From NCBI RefSeq assembly GCF_011395035.1, contig NZ_CP024768.1:2889286-2953285 (forward strand): a DNA stretch of 64,000 nucleotides, read 5' to 3'. The stretch's first letter is position 1. Each line of letters opens with the position of its first letter. A model generated the notes under the pieces. The model ran no database searches, had not been told where the DNA came from, and saw only the letters and a program-made list of their open reading frames with translations. Origin of the DNA: Pantoea cypripedii. Lineage in GTDB: Bacteria; Pseudomonadota; Gammaproteobacteria; Enterobacterales; Enterobacteriaceae. Shown piece after piece: positions 36,921 to 44,725 of this stretch. A program made the translations under genes and the position numbers.

Positions 36921-36937
36921 GCGACAACCTTTGTCGC
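36921..36937. promoter_or_regulatory. 17-bp palindrome in the siderophore promoter region (candidate AraC operator)
   Basis: GCGACAA-CCT-TTGTCGC is a perfect 7-3-7 inverted repeat, 56 bp before the AraC-type gene start. It does not resemble Fur or other common enterobacterial boxes and may be the site of the adjacent AraC-type regulator. Confidence 0.45.
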
Positions 36938-36997
36938 TTTTTCAGGGTGTTTTACTACGACACAGAATAACAGACAGTCACCACCTTTTAATAAGAA

Positions 36998-37012
36998 ATA
37001 AAATCATTATCA
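36998..37012. promoter_or_regulatory. Probable Fur box upstream of the TonB receptor gene
   Basis: ATAAAATCATTATCA matches the right half of the 7-1-7 Fur consensus perfectly (ATTATCA) and the left half at four of seven positions. It lies about 130 bp before the receptor ATG. Iron regulation is expected for such a gene. Confidence 0.55.
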
Positions 37013-37143
37013 TTCGCCTTCTCCTGGTCGGGATTGCCCGTTACGCTGCTGTCATAGCTTGCGTAACGCGAGTCAAAAAAGCCTTATCCAGACAAACTTT
37101 TATGTGGTGAGCATTTATTTAACTTATTCAGAGATAGGGAAAA

Positions 37144-39297
37144 TTGATGTGCAAGATGACAGGCATGGGTAAGGGTCCATTCGTACTGAGCGCGCTTGCG
37201 TTAACGCTGATGGCTTTTAAAGTCAGTGCAGCAGATCAGCAAATGGTGGTAACGGCCAGCCAGGCCGCGCCACTATCGACAGATGACACCAGCGTGGTGT
37301 CCACCAGCAGCACCAGCGCAACGAAAACCGCAACGCCGAAAATCGAGGTGCCGCAATCGGTATCCAGCGTGACGCGTAAGCAGATGGATTTACAGGCGGC
37401 CCAGACCACGGCTGAAGCCTTGCGCTACACCTCGGGTGTGGTGTCAGAAATACGTGGCGCATCCAGCAGCGGCGCGGGTTATCTGTTCAGCCGGGGTTTC
37501 TATCTGGAGCAATTTCTCGACGGTGCCAGAATGCCGAGCGACAGCAGCTTCGGTTATGCCATTGCCAATTATGATACCTATGGCTTTAGCAACATTGAGG
37601 TACTGCATGGACCCGCCTCGGTGTTATATGGCCAGGTCAATCCCGGCGGCGTGGTCAATCTGACCAGTAAAAAACCGACGGCAACGCCAGTGCACGAAGT
37701 GTTTGTCACCGCAGGGAGCCACGACCATCTGCAAACCGGTTTTGATATCGGTGGCAAAGCCAACGACGATGGCACGCTACTGTATCGCCTGACAGCCAGC
37801 GGCACCGACAGTAAAACGCAGGTCGATGATACGCGGCAAAAACATGTGTACGTCGCTCCGGCTCTGACCTGGAAACCCAACGAAGATACCTCGCTGACGG
37901 TGCTGGCTAAGTATCAGCGCGATCCTGATGTCGGTTACTACAACTTTGTTCCGGCCGTCGGCAGCGTATTAAGTACGGCGAACGGTAAGATCTCACCGCA
38001 TACCAACCTCGGCGATCCCAACTTTGATCATCATTCACGCACCCAGTTCTCCGTGGGCTATGAGTTCTGGCATCGCCTGAATAACACCCTGATGATGCGG
38101 CAAAATGTGCATTACAGCGATGTAAAAGATAATCTCGAAAATGTCTTCACCAACGGTTACGCCAGTGGCTCCAGCCGGGTACTGAATCGCTATGCCTTCT
38201 TTAACCATGAACAGGCGAAAACCCTTTCAGTGGATAACCAGCTGGAAGCCGATTTTGATACCAGCGCGATCTCGCACCAGTTACTTTCAGGCGTCGATTT
38301 CCAGCGGGTGCTGTATCGCGAAACCGTGGGGCTGGGGGCTGCGCCAACGCTGGATGCCTTCGCGCCAGATTACAGCTCAGTTACCATGCCCAACACCACT
38401 TCAGACGATCATATCCGCCAGAAACAGCTGGGCGTATATACCCAGGATCAGATGCGTCTGGGCAACTGGAGTTACCTGCTGGGCATGCGGGAAGACTGGG
38501 CGCACGCCGATGACGTCAACCCGGTGACCGATTCCTCTACCGAACAATCCGCCCGTGCCTTTACCTGGCGTACCGGGCTGGTTTACCAGTTTGATAACGG
38601 CATTGCCCCGTATGCCAGCTTCGCCAAATCATTCATTCCTCAGGTTGGAACGTTATATGGCGGCGGCATGGCCAAACCCACCACGGCGAACCAATATGAG
38701 GTGGGTGTCAAATATCAGCCGACCGGCTTTAGCGGCTTTATCACCACGTCCTGGTTTGATCTCACCGAGAAGAATGTGCTGACCAGCGATCCGCAGCATT
38801 CGGGGTACAACACGCAAGCCGGACGCGTCAGATCGAAAGGTGTCGAGGTGGAAGCGCATGCCAACCTGACGCCATCATTGACGCTGATCAGCGCTTATAC
38901 CTGGCTGAACGCGGTCACCATTGACTCCAACGACAGCGCCAGCACGCTGGACGGCGGCACCACCTCACTGGAAGGCAAACGTCTGTGGGGGATGCCGCGC
39001 AATACCGCCTCGGCCTGGCTGGACTACAGCTTCCATCAGGGTGTGATGCAGGGATTCGGCGTCAACGCCGGTGTCCGGTACATCGGATCCAGTGAAGATA
39101 CCTCAAACACCATCCGCGTGGCGTCGGCAACCGTGATGGATGCCGGTATCCATTACGATACGGGTGACCACTGGCTATTGAGTCTCAATGCCAGCAACCT
39201 GCTGGACCGCCATTATGTCGCCTCGTGCTACAGCGCCACCACCTGTACCTATGCCGCAGGGGCAAATGTACTGGCCACCGCACGTTATCGCTGGTAA
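37144..39297 (+). CDS. TonB-dependent siderophore receptor (FhuA/FoxA-like)
   Basis: The 717-aa outer-membrane receptor has a signal peptide ending near VSAA (residue 29), a TonB-box-like QMVVTAS just after it, and a plug domain (about 65-180) with the IEVPQSVSSVTRKQM and VNPGGVVNLTSKKP motifs of ferric-hydroxamate receptors. A 22-strand barrel ends in aromatic YRW. The second half contains a cysteine pair (CYSATTC). It is followed after 4 bp by a FhuD-like binding protein and then a FhuB-like permease, so a hydroxamate siderophore (ferrichrome, ferrioxamine or coprogen type) is the likely ligand. AGGGA precedes the ATG. The exact ligand cannot be told. Confidence 0.9.
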   Translation: MMCKMTGMGKGPFVLSALALTLMAFKVSAADQQMVVTASQAAPLSTDDTSVVSTSSTSATKTATPKIEVPQSVSSVTRKQMDLQAAQTTAEALRYTSGVVSEIRGASSSGAGYLFSRGFYLEQFLDGARMPSDSSFGYAIANYDTYGFSNIEVLHGPASVLYGQVNPGGVVNLTSKKPTATPVHEVFVTAGSHDHLQTGFDIGGKANDDGTLLYRLTASGTDSKTQVDDTRQKHVYVAPALTWKPNEDTSLTVLAKYQRDPDVGYYNFVPAVGSVLSTANGKISPHTNLGDPNFDHHSRTQFSVGYEFWHRLNNTLMMRQNVHYSDVKDNLENVFTNGYASGSSRVLNRYAFFNHEQAKTLSVDNQLEADFDTSAISHQLLSGVDFQRVLYRETVGLGAAPTLDAFAPDYSSVTMPNTTSDDHIRQKQLGVYTQDQMRLGNWSYLLGMREDWAHADDVNPVTDSSTEQSARAFTWRTGLVYQFDNGIAPYASFAKSFIPQVGTLYGGGMAKPTTANQYEVGVKYQPTGFSGFITTSWFDLTEKNVLTSDPQHSGYNTQAGRVRSKGVEVEAHANLTPSLTLISAYTWLNAVTIDSNDSASTLDGGTTSLEGKRLWGMPRNTASAWLDYSFHQGVMQGFGVNAGVRYIGSSEDTSNTIRVASATVMDAGIHYDTGDHWLLSLNASNLLDRHYVASCYSATTCTYAAGANVLATARYRW

Positions 39298-39301
39298 TGG
39301 C

Positions 39302-40174
39302 ATGAGAAGACGCATGTTTTTACAGTGGTGCGCGTTGTTCTCCCTGGTGGGGATCACGCGTGGTGTGCGTGCGTCTTCACTGCCAGCCCCACGTCTGGTG
39401 GTGCTCGACTGGGGGCTGGTAGAAACGCTACTGGCGCTAGGGGTGATCCCGACAGGCGTAGCTGAAATTGATGGCTACCACGACAACGTTGTCGAACCCA
39501 GGGTTCCGGCGCAGGTAGCGGATGTCGGCCTGCGTCTGGCCCCCAATCTGGAGTGGCTACAACAGCTGTCCCCGGATTATATCCTGATCAACTCCAGCCA
39601 GGAGTCACAGCGCGAAATCCTTGAGCGCATTGCTCCGGTGCGTGCATTCACCATTTACAGCGACACGGGAACCCCCTGGCAACACGCCATCGAGGCCACC
39701 CGCCAGCTGGGAATGTTATGTCACCGTCAGGCCGCCGCCGCACAATTGATCAGCGCGGCCGCAGCGACCCTGTGCCAGTCGGCATCAGGCCACGCGTCCG
39801 ACTTAACCGTTTTTCTTATCCGCTTTTTTGATGCCCGCCATATCGGTGTGTATGGTCAGCACAGCCTGTTTCAGGACGTTCTCACCGCCATGGGCATCAA
39901 TAATGGCTGGCAGCGAGCGACCGATTACTGGGGGATCAGCGTCGCCGGGCTGGATAGCCTGGCCTCGGCCAATCAGGCACAGATTCTCTATTTCACCCCG
40001 TTGCCCGCCAGTATGCCGCACGGCCTGACGGATAATGCATTATGGCAGGCGTTACCTGCGGTCCAGGCAGGTCATAGTGCCGCGTTACCCGCCTTTTGGG
40101 GATTTGGCATGCTCCCTTCTGCCATGCGTTTTGCCCGGCAACTGTCCGCCGTCCTGAGAGACCGTTCAGCATGA
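39302..40174 (+). CDS. FhuD-like siderophore-binding periplasmic protein
   Basis: The 290-aa protein aligns along its length with FhuD, the periplasmic hydroxamate-siderophore binding protein. Shared blocks are VVLDWGLVETLLALGVIPTG, VGLRLAPNLEWL, RHIGVYGQHSLFQDVL and NALWQALPAVQAG. The N-terminus MRRRMFLQW with a hydrophobic stretch resembles the Tat signal of FhuD. The start at 39302 is set by this N-terminus and lies 4 bp after the receptor stop; a longer reading from 39188 overlaps the receptor gene and is rejected. Its stop overlaps the permease start (ATGA). Confidence 0.88.
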   Translation: MRRRMFLQWCALFSLVGITRGVRASSLPAPRLVVLDWGLVETLLALGVIPTGVAEIDGYHDNVVEPRVPAQVADVGLRLAPNLEWLQQLSPDYILINSSQESQREILERIAPVRAFTIYSDTGTPWQHAIEATRQLGMLCHRQAAAAQLISAAAATLCQSASGHASDLTVFLIRFFDARHIGVYGQHSLFQDVLTAMGINNGWQRATDYWGISVAGLDSLASANQAQILYFTPLPASMPHGLTDNALWQALPAVQAGHSAALPAFWGFGMLPSAMRFARQLSAVLRDRSA

Positions 40175-42144
40175 AAAAATTGCCTCTGCGCGGCCGGATA
40201 CTGCTGCTGCTGGCGTTACTGCTGCCACTGGTGCTGTTGAGTCTGCATAACCTTGCGCTGCTGTTGCCGATGCCAACGCACGCTATGCGGCAACTGATCG
40301 TTTTGCAGGGATGGCTGCCGCGTCTGGTGATCAGCCTGTTGTGCGGTGCGGCCCTGGGGTTGGCCGGTCTGCTGTTTCAGCAAACGCTGCGTAATCCGCT
40401 GGCAGAACCGATGACGCTGGGCGTCGCTGCCGGTGCACAGCTCGCGCTCTCATTGGTGACGGTATTTCTTCCGCACTGGCTGGCAGCAGGGACGCAAACC
40501 GTGGCACTGGTCGGGGCGATGGCGGCAGCCGGACTGGTGCTGGCCCTTTCAGCCTCGCGTGGGCTGGAGCCTTCGCGGGTGGCGATTGCCGGTCTGGTGG
40601 TGAGCTTATTCTGTGGGTCAGTGATCACCGTGCTGCAATTGCTGTACGCTCCTTATCTGCATAGCCTGTTTATCTGGGGAGCCGGTTCGCTGGTACAGGC
40701 AGGCTGGGGATCGGTACGTCAGCTTGGCGGCCAGCTACTGCCTGGCTGGCTGCTGGCGCTGCTATTACGACGTCCGCTGCAACTGCTGGGACTGGGCGAG
40801 CTGCACGCCAGCAGCCTTGGGTTACGCACCCAATACGCCAGGCTGGCGGGTTTTGGTCTGGCGGTGCTGCTGACGGCGGCGGTGGTCAGTGCGGTCGGGG
40901 TGATTGGCTTTGTCGGACTGGCGGCTCCTGCCCTGGCGCGGTTGCTGGGTGCGCGTCGCCTGCTGCACCAGTTGCTGCTGGCCCCGCTGTGTGGTGCCGC
41001 GTTGTTGTGGGGCACCGATCAGGCAGTCCAGCCTTTTGCCAATGCACTGGGAGAGCTGGTACCGACCGGAGCGGCCACGGCGCTGTTTGGTGCTCCACTG
41101 ATATTATGGTTACTGCTCAGGCTGCGCACAGCGTCCATGCCGCTGGCCCCAATGCCTGCCGGTGCGGGTGAGTCGATCCAGGCAGATCATCGTCTCTATC
41201 CACTCAGCCTCGGTTTGTTTCTGCTGCTGGCGCTGTTTCTTCTGCTATCGCTGATTTTTGGGCGATCCCCCAGCGGCTGGGCGTTTACGCCGCTCTCGCA
41301 TCTGGCACCACTGTTGCCGTGGCGCGTACCACGAGCGGTAGCCGCCTGTGCCGCCGGAATGATGTTGGCCGCAGCGGGCGTTTTACTGCAACGGTTAACC
41401 GGCAATCGGCTGGCAAGCCCGGAAATGATGGGGGTGAGTGCTGGCGCGGCTTTGGGGATGCTGGCATTAACGCTGATGGTGGGAAGCACATCGCATGCGC
41501 TGCGCCTTGGCGTGACCACCGGCGGGGCGCTGGTTACGCTGCTGATTATTTTATCTTTTTCACGCCGCCATCATTTCTCCCCGGAGCGCGTTTTGCTGGC
41601 TGGCGTGACCATCAGCGCGTTGTTTCAGGCCCTGGTGGCAACCGTCATCGCAGCTGGTGATGAGCGCGCCATCACCTTACTGAACTGGTTATCCGGCTCG
41701 ACTTACTCCATCATGCCGCGCGATGCGGCAGTAGCGGCGGGGATGGCACTGATATTAAGTGTACTGACGCTGTTTTTCCGGCGCTGGCTGAGCATTTTAC
41801 CGCTGGGTGCAGCCTGTGCGGCTTCCGTCGGCGTCACTCTGGCGCAGGCACGCTTGCTCACTCTGACATTTATCGCCCTGCTGACGGCATCAGCCACCTT
41901 GATCGTCGGCCCGGTTTCTTTTGTCGGCCTCACCGCTCCGCATATTGCGCGCCTGCTGGGAGCGCGGCGACCCGGGCAGCAACTCCTGCTTGCCCTGCCA
42001 AGTGGCGCGTTGATTATGGTATTGGCAGATTGGGCCGGACGCACGTTACTGGCCCCACGCGAACTCCCCGCCGGGCTGGTCGCCACCCTGCTCGGCGCAC
42101 CTTATATGATGTGGCTGTTTACCCGGCGCGGTGGCAGGTCATGA
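40171..42144 (+). CDS. FhuB-like double-length siderophore ABC permease
   Basis: At 657 aa this is a tandem fusion of two FecCD permease domains, as in FhuB (660 aa), so one polypeptide forms the whole channel. Each half repeats the hallmark: NPLAEPMTLGVAAG near 77-90 in the first and GNRLASPEMMGVSAG near 410 in the second, each with its own GFVGLAAP or SFVGLTAP motif. The start at 40171 gives ATGA overlap with the binding-protein gene and the basic N-terminus MKKLPLRGR. The cluster lacks a fhuC ATPase, so this permease must use an ATPase encoded elsewhere. Confidence 0.9.
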   Translation: MKKLPLRGRILLLLALLLPLVLLSLHNLALLLPMPTHAMRQLIVLQGWLPRLVISLLCGAALGLAGLLFQQTLRNPLAEPMTLGVAAGAQLALSLVTVFLPHWLAAGTQTVALVGAMAAAGLVLALSASRGLEPSRVAIAGLVVSLFCGSVITVLQLLYAPYLHSLFIWGAGSLVQAGWGSVRQLGGQLLPGWLLALLLRRPLQLLGLGELHASSLGLRTQYARLAGFGLAVLLTAAVVSAVGVIGFVGLAAPALARLLGARRLLHQLLLAPLCGAALLWGTDQAVQPFANALGELVPTGAATALFGAPLILWLLLRLRTASMPLAPMPAGAGESIQADHRLYPLSLGLFLLLALFLLLSLIFGRSPSGWAFTPLSHLAPLLPWRVPRAVAACAAGMMLAAAGVLLQRLTGNRLASPEMMGVSAGAALGMLALTLMVGSTSHALRLGVTTGGALVTLLIILSFSRRHHFSPERVLLAGVTISALFQALVATVIAAGDERAITLLNWLSGSTYSIMPRDAAVAAGMALILSVLTLFFRRWLSILPLGAACAASVGVTLAQARLLTLTFIALLTASATLIVGPVSFVGLTAPHIARLLGARRPGQQLLLALPSGALIMVLADWAGRTLLAPRELPAGLVATLLGAPYMMWLFTRRGGRS

Positions 42145-42183
42145 CAGAGGGTGCTATTTTCCAACCTGAACACTCGCCTCGAT

Positions 42184-42606
42184 TTACCGTGTCCCCTCAC
42201 CCGGTTCCTCAATAGTGACTTTTCCGTTGCTGGATCTTAAACGAAACTCAACGGCAAACTCCCGGCTGAAAGGCCATTCTCCGGCTCGTTCTCGAGCAGC
42301 AGATGTGAGTTTAGTTGAGAAGTAATAAGTAATATTTTCCTCAAAAATATATCCGTTATCAGGAACACATCTGGCAGCATCAATTGACTCAGGAGGCGAG
42401 AAAAAAATGTTTTTTCTATCATCAGGAAGATCCACTTTATAGATCGAGATTGCTTCGAGCTTTTCATCATTACGTGGCTGAACAGTGACACAGACATGAT
42501 CACCTTTGAGGGTAACTCCGGCTTTTTCCGATAGAGGAATACGATCCCTTATTCCGGGGCATCCTGTTAGCACAAGGGATGCTATTAAAACTGGAATCCT
42601 TTTCAT
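42184..42606 (-). CDS. Small lipoprotein, resembles putative T6SS immunity periplasmic lipoproteins
   Basis: This 140-aa protein has a lipoprotein signal with lipobox VLTGC (Cys16) followed by PGIRDRIPLSEKAGVTLKGD and VCVTVQP. The GCPG..D opening, the VTLKGD.VC strand and the two later cysteine and proline blocks resemble a family annotated as putative T6SS immunity periplasmic lipoproteins, often found without an effector. Residue 18 is Gly, so outer-membrane sorting is expected. Its codons are more AT-rich than those of the siderophore genes. It stands alone between fhuB (convergent) and a REP pair, and no toxin or Vgr/Hcp gene is near. The family link is from memory of the pattern and needs a profile search. 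Confidence 0.6.
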   Translation of the reverse strand: MKRIPVLIASLVLTGCPGIRDRIPLSEKAGVTLKGDHVCVTVQPRNDEKLEAISIYKVDLPDDRKNIFFSPPESIDAARCVPDNGYIFEENITYYFSTKLTSAARERAGEWPFSREFAVEFRLRSSNGKVTIEEPGEGTR

Positions 42607-42692
42607 CCGCGTATCTCCGTCGTAAAAAAATGCCGCTCACAATGACTTCATGTTAATCAGTTAAATAGCGGTTTCGGGTTGTGCACGCACGC

Positions 42693-42765
42693 GTAGCGGC
42701 GCGATTTATCGCGCGATTATCAGCGGTGCCTCCGCCAAAAGGCGCGCAATAAATTGCGCCGCTAC
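42693..42765. repeat. BIME 2: inverted pair of GTAG-headed REP sequences
   Basis: A 22-bp unit (GTAGCGGCGCGATTTATCGC + GC, 42693-42714) and an inverse unit (42744-42765) are separated by 29 bp, with GTAG heads outward as in BIME 1. It lies between the lipoprotein and GNAT genes. Confidence 0.88.
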
Positions 42766-42798
42766 GACCTGGTGCGATATCAAGTTACCGAGCGGCAT

Positions 42799-43353
42799 TT
42801 ACGATTTTTGCGTCTGCCGCACCAACCACTCTTCCCGGGTAATTTCCCAGTTGCCCGCCTGCATTTCACCGCCGACAAAGGTTTTACTGAAAGTGTCGAT
42901 CAGCCGCATTCCGCTGCGTTCGGAGATACGACATGACGCCAGGTTATCCATCGCTTTTGGCACGCGCAGACGAGGCTGCTTCAGCGTCATAAACCAGAAA
43001 TCCGTCACCACGGCACAGGCTTCGCTCATCAACCCCTGCCCCTGCCACTCAGGCACCAGCCAGAAACCCCGGTTATCTTCTGCACCGGCACGCAGGGAGA
43101 TCAGCCCAATCACTGTCTCGGGTGCCGAACGATGCCGTAAACTCCAGTGCCAGGCTTGCCCAGCTGCCATGGCAGGTAACGCGATGTCGTCAATGTAATA
43201 ACTGGCACCGTTCGCAGGATATGGCCAGGGTACCGCGTTAGTCAGATGCTGCACGATTTCCCAGCGTGGGAAGATTTGTTGTACCTGAATTGCATCACTG
43301 CTTTGTAGCGGTTCCAGAATCAATCGTGGCGTTTCGAGCCGGGGTACTGTCAT
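42799..43353 (-). CDS. GNAT-family N-acetyltransferase (RimJ/RimL-like)
   Basis: The 184-aa protein begins with the LETPRLILEPLQSSDA motif of the Acetyltransf_3 (RimJ/RimL) branch and has the acetyl-CoA loop GFWLVPEWQGQGLMSEAC near residues 95-112 (pattern Q/R-x-x-G-x-G/A). AGGAGG lies 6 nt before the ATG. Members acetylate protein N-termini, amino acids, small amines or antibiotics; the substrate here is unknown. It is a single gene with no operon partners. Confidence 0.85.
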   Translation of the reverse strand: MTVPRLETPRLILEPLQSSDAIQVQQIFPRWEIVQHLTNAVPWPYPANGASYYIDDIALPAMAAGQAWHWSLRHRSAPETVIGLISLRAGAEDNRGFWLVPEWQGQGLMSEACAVVTDFWFMTLKQPRLRVPKAMDNLASCRISERSGMRLIDTFSKTFVGGEMQAGNWEITREEWLVRQTQKS

Positions 43354-43566
43354 CTCAACCTCCTGTTGTCTAATCCCTTAATGGGTATCAGAAAATAACC
43401 AGTATTAACATTGCTTTCACCAAATAATCAGTAAGTTACCGGGCGCAACAAATTCTGCCCCAGATCACATTTCTGCCAGATTGTGACAGCAATTCATCAG
43501 AGTGAAACAAAACTGTCACACTATTACCCTAACCTTTAGTCTCCTGTTTTACGATGGAAAACCGTT

Positions 43567-43770
43567 ATGGTCATCAAAGCAAAAAATCTGCAGGACGCTG
43601 AAGAACTCCTGCACTCCGGTATGAGTAAAGTCGAGCTGGCTTATGATATCGGCAGCGACGATTTCTTCCGCCTGGCGTCTCGCTGGTGCGATCGCGGCGC
43701 GCGCATCAGTAAAGGCCATCAGCACTTTGTGGTATCGATCAAGAGTTTTGCCATTCCCCCTAATGACTAA
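43567..43770 (+). CDS. Conserved-looking 67-aa protein of unknown function
   Basis: I do not recognise this protein. It is 67 aa, soluble, with mixed charge, one cysteine (in RWCDRG), an acidic-helical N-terminal half (KNLQDAEELLHSGMSKVELAYDI) and a short C-terminal beta-like segment (HQHFVVSIKSFAIP). A GGA lies about 9 nt upstream of the ATG, and codon use is like that of core genes (GGCAGCGACGATTTC). It is followed after 74 bp by the phosphopantetheinyl transferase gene on the same strand, but nothing shows that they work together. Confidence 0.7.
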   Translation: MVIKAKNLQDAEELLHSGMSKVELAYDIGSDDFFRLASRWCDRGARISKGHQHFVVSIKSFAIPPND

Positions 43771-43844
43771 AGACGGTGAGCACTGAGCTTGCCCTCTCTT
43801 CGGCTGACTGGTTAAATGCCTTTTTCCGTCAGCCGTGATTCCTT

Positions 43845-44570
43845 ATGTTTATACCCGCAACACCGCTTACCGTTCCTGAATCACCCTTTTTGCTGGCCGC
43901 TGGCACCACGCCTGGCTCCCCGTTGCTCGCCTGGTGTCAGTTCGATAAACAGCACTGGCAAGCTGACCTGCATCAGCGCTGGCAATTGCCACTGCCTGCA
44001 ACACTGGAAAACGCCGTCATCAAACGGAAATCCGAACATCTGGCCAGCCGCTGGCTGGCACGCGAAGTGATGACGCAATTTGGCGTGCCGGATTTTGTGC
44101 TGCTCAATGCCACCGACCGTTCACCCTGCTGGCCCGCAGGCGTGCAGGGATCGTTGTCGCATAGCCATGATATGGCGGTGATTGCGGTAACGCGTGAGCC
44201 GCTGTATGTGGGGATCGATGTGGAACAAATGATGGCTGCCAACACGGCTCAGGAAACCGCGGATATGCTGATGAACGCCCAGGAACGCGCGTTGCTGCAA
44301 CAGCTTGCGCTGCCCTTTGCTCTGGGGGCGACGCTGTTGTTTTCACTGAAGGAAAGTGTGTATAAAACGTTGTGGCCGCAGTTGCATCAGCCAATGGATT
44401 TTCTCCAGGCGGAGCTGATCCATCTCGATCTGGCGACCCATACCGCCCGGCTGCGTTTAACCACGGATTTTTCTGCGCAATTTAATCGGCAAACCACGCT
44501 TCAGGCACGTTTCAGCCAAAGCGAGCAGCGCGTGGTCACGCTGGTCACCCATCCCGCTGTCAGGCAATAA
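43845..44570 (+). CDS. 4'-phosphopantetheinyl transferase (EntD-type)
   Basis: The 241-aa enzyme carries the EntD-type blocks: RKSEHLASRWLAREV (about 61-75), GVQGSLSHSHDMAVIAVT (about 98-115), the magnesium-binding GIDVE (126-130) and FSLKESVYKTLWP (about 166-178). It transfers phosphopantetheine from CoA to a serine of carrier proteins in NRPS, PKS or fatty-acid systems. No synthetase is in the window; siderophore uptake genes are about 2 kb away, so it may serve a siderophore or other NRPS encoded elsewhere. The Shine-Dalgarno is weak. The Asp-x-Glu pair is present, so the enzyme looks active. Confidence 0.88.
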   Translation: MFIPATPLTVPESPFLLAAGTTPGSPLLAWCQFDKQHWQADLHQRWQLPLPATLENAVIKRKSEHLASRWLAREVMTQFGVPDFVLLNATDRSPCWPAGVQGSLSHSHDMAVIAVTREPLYVGIDVEQMMAANTAQETADMLMNAQERALLQQLALPFALGATLLFSLKESVYKTLWPQLHQPMDFLQAELIHLDLATHTARLRLTTDFSAQFNRQTTLQARFSQSEQRVVTLVTHPAVRQ

Positions 44571-44599
44571 AAAACCGGCTCAGAAATAACCAGAGCCGG
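44569..44599 (-). terminator. Intrinsic terminator of yojI
   Basis: On the minus strand, CCGGCTC pairs with GAGCCGG around an 11-nt loop and is followed by six T; the T run reaches the stop of the convergent PPTase gene. Confidence 0.75.
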
Positions 44600-44635
44600 C
44601 AATAACACAAGACGACAGAAAAGTGTTCCAGGGAG

Positions 44636-44655
44636 GCAGAAACCTAAGTTTCTGC
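44636..44655. other. Small perfect hairpin downstream of yojI
   Basis: GCAGAAAC-CTAA-GTTTCTGC is an 8-bp perfect inverted repeat with a 4-nt loop, between the yojI stop and its terminator. Role unknown. Confidence 0.5.
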
Positions 44656-44725
44656 TGGCTTTCACTCTATCCCGACAAGCCCAACGTGCCCAATAACCCT
44701 TTTCGCTAAGCTTTGCCAGCTGGCG

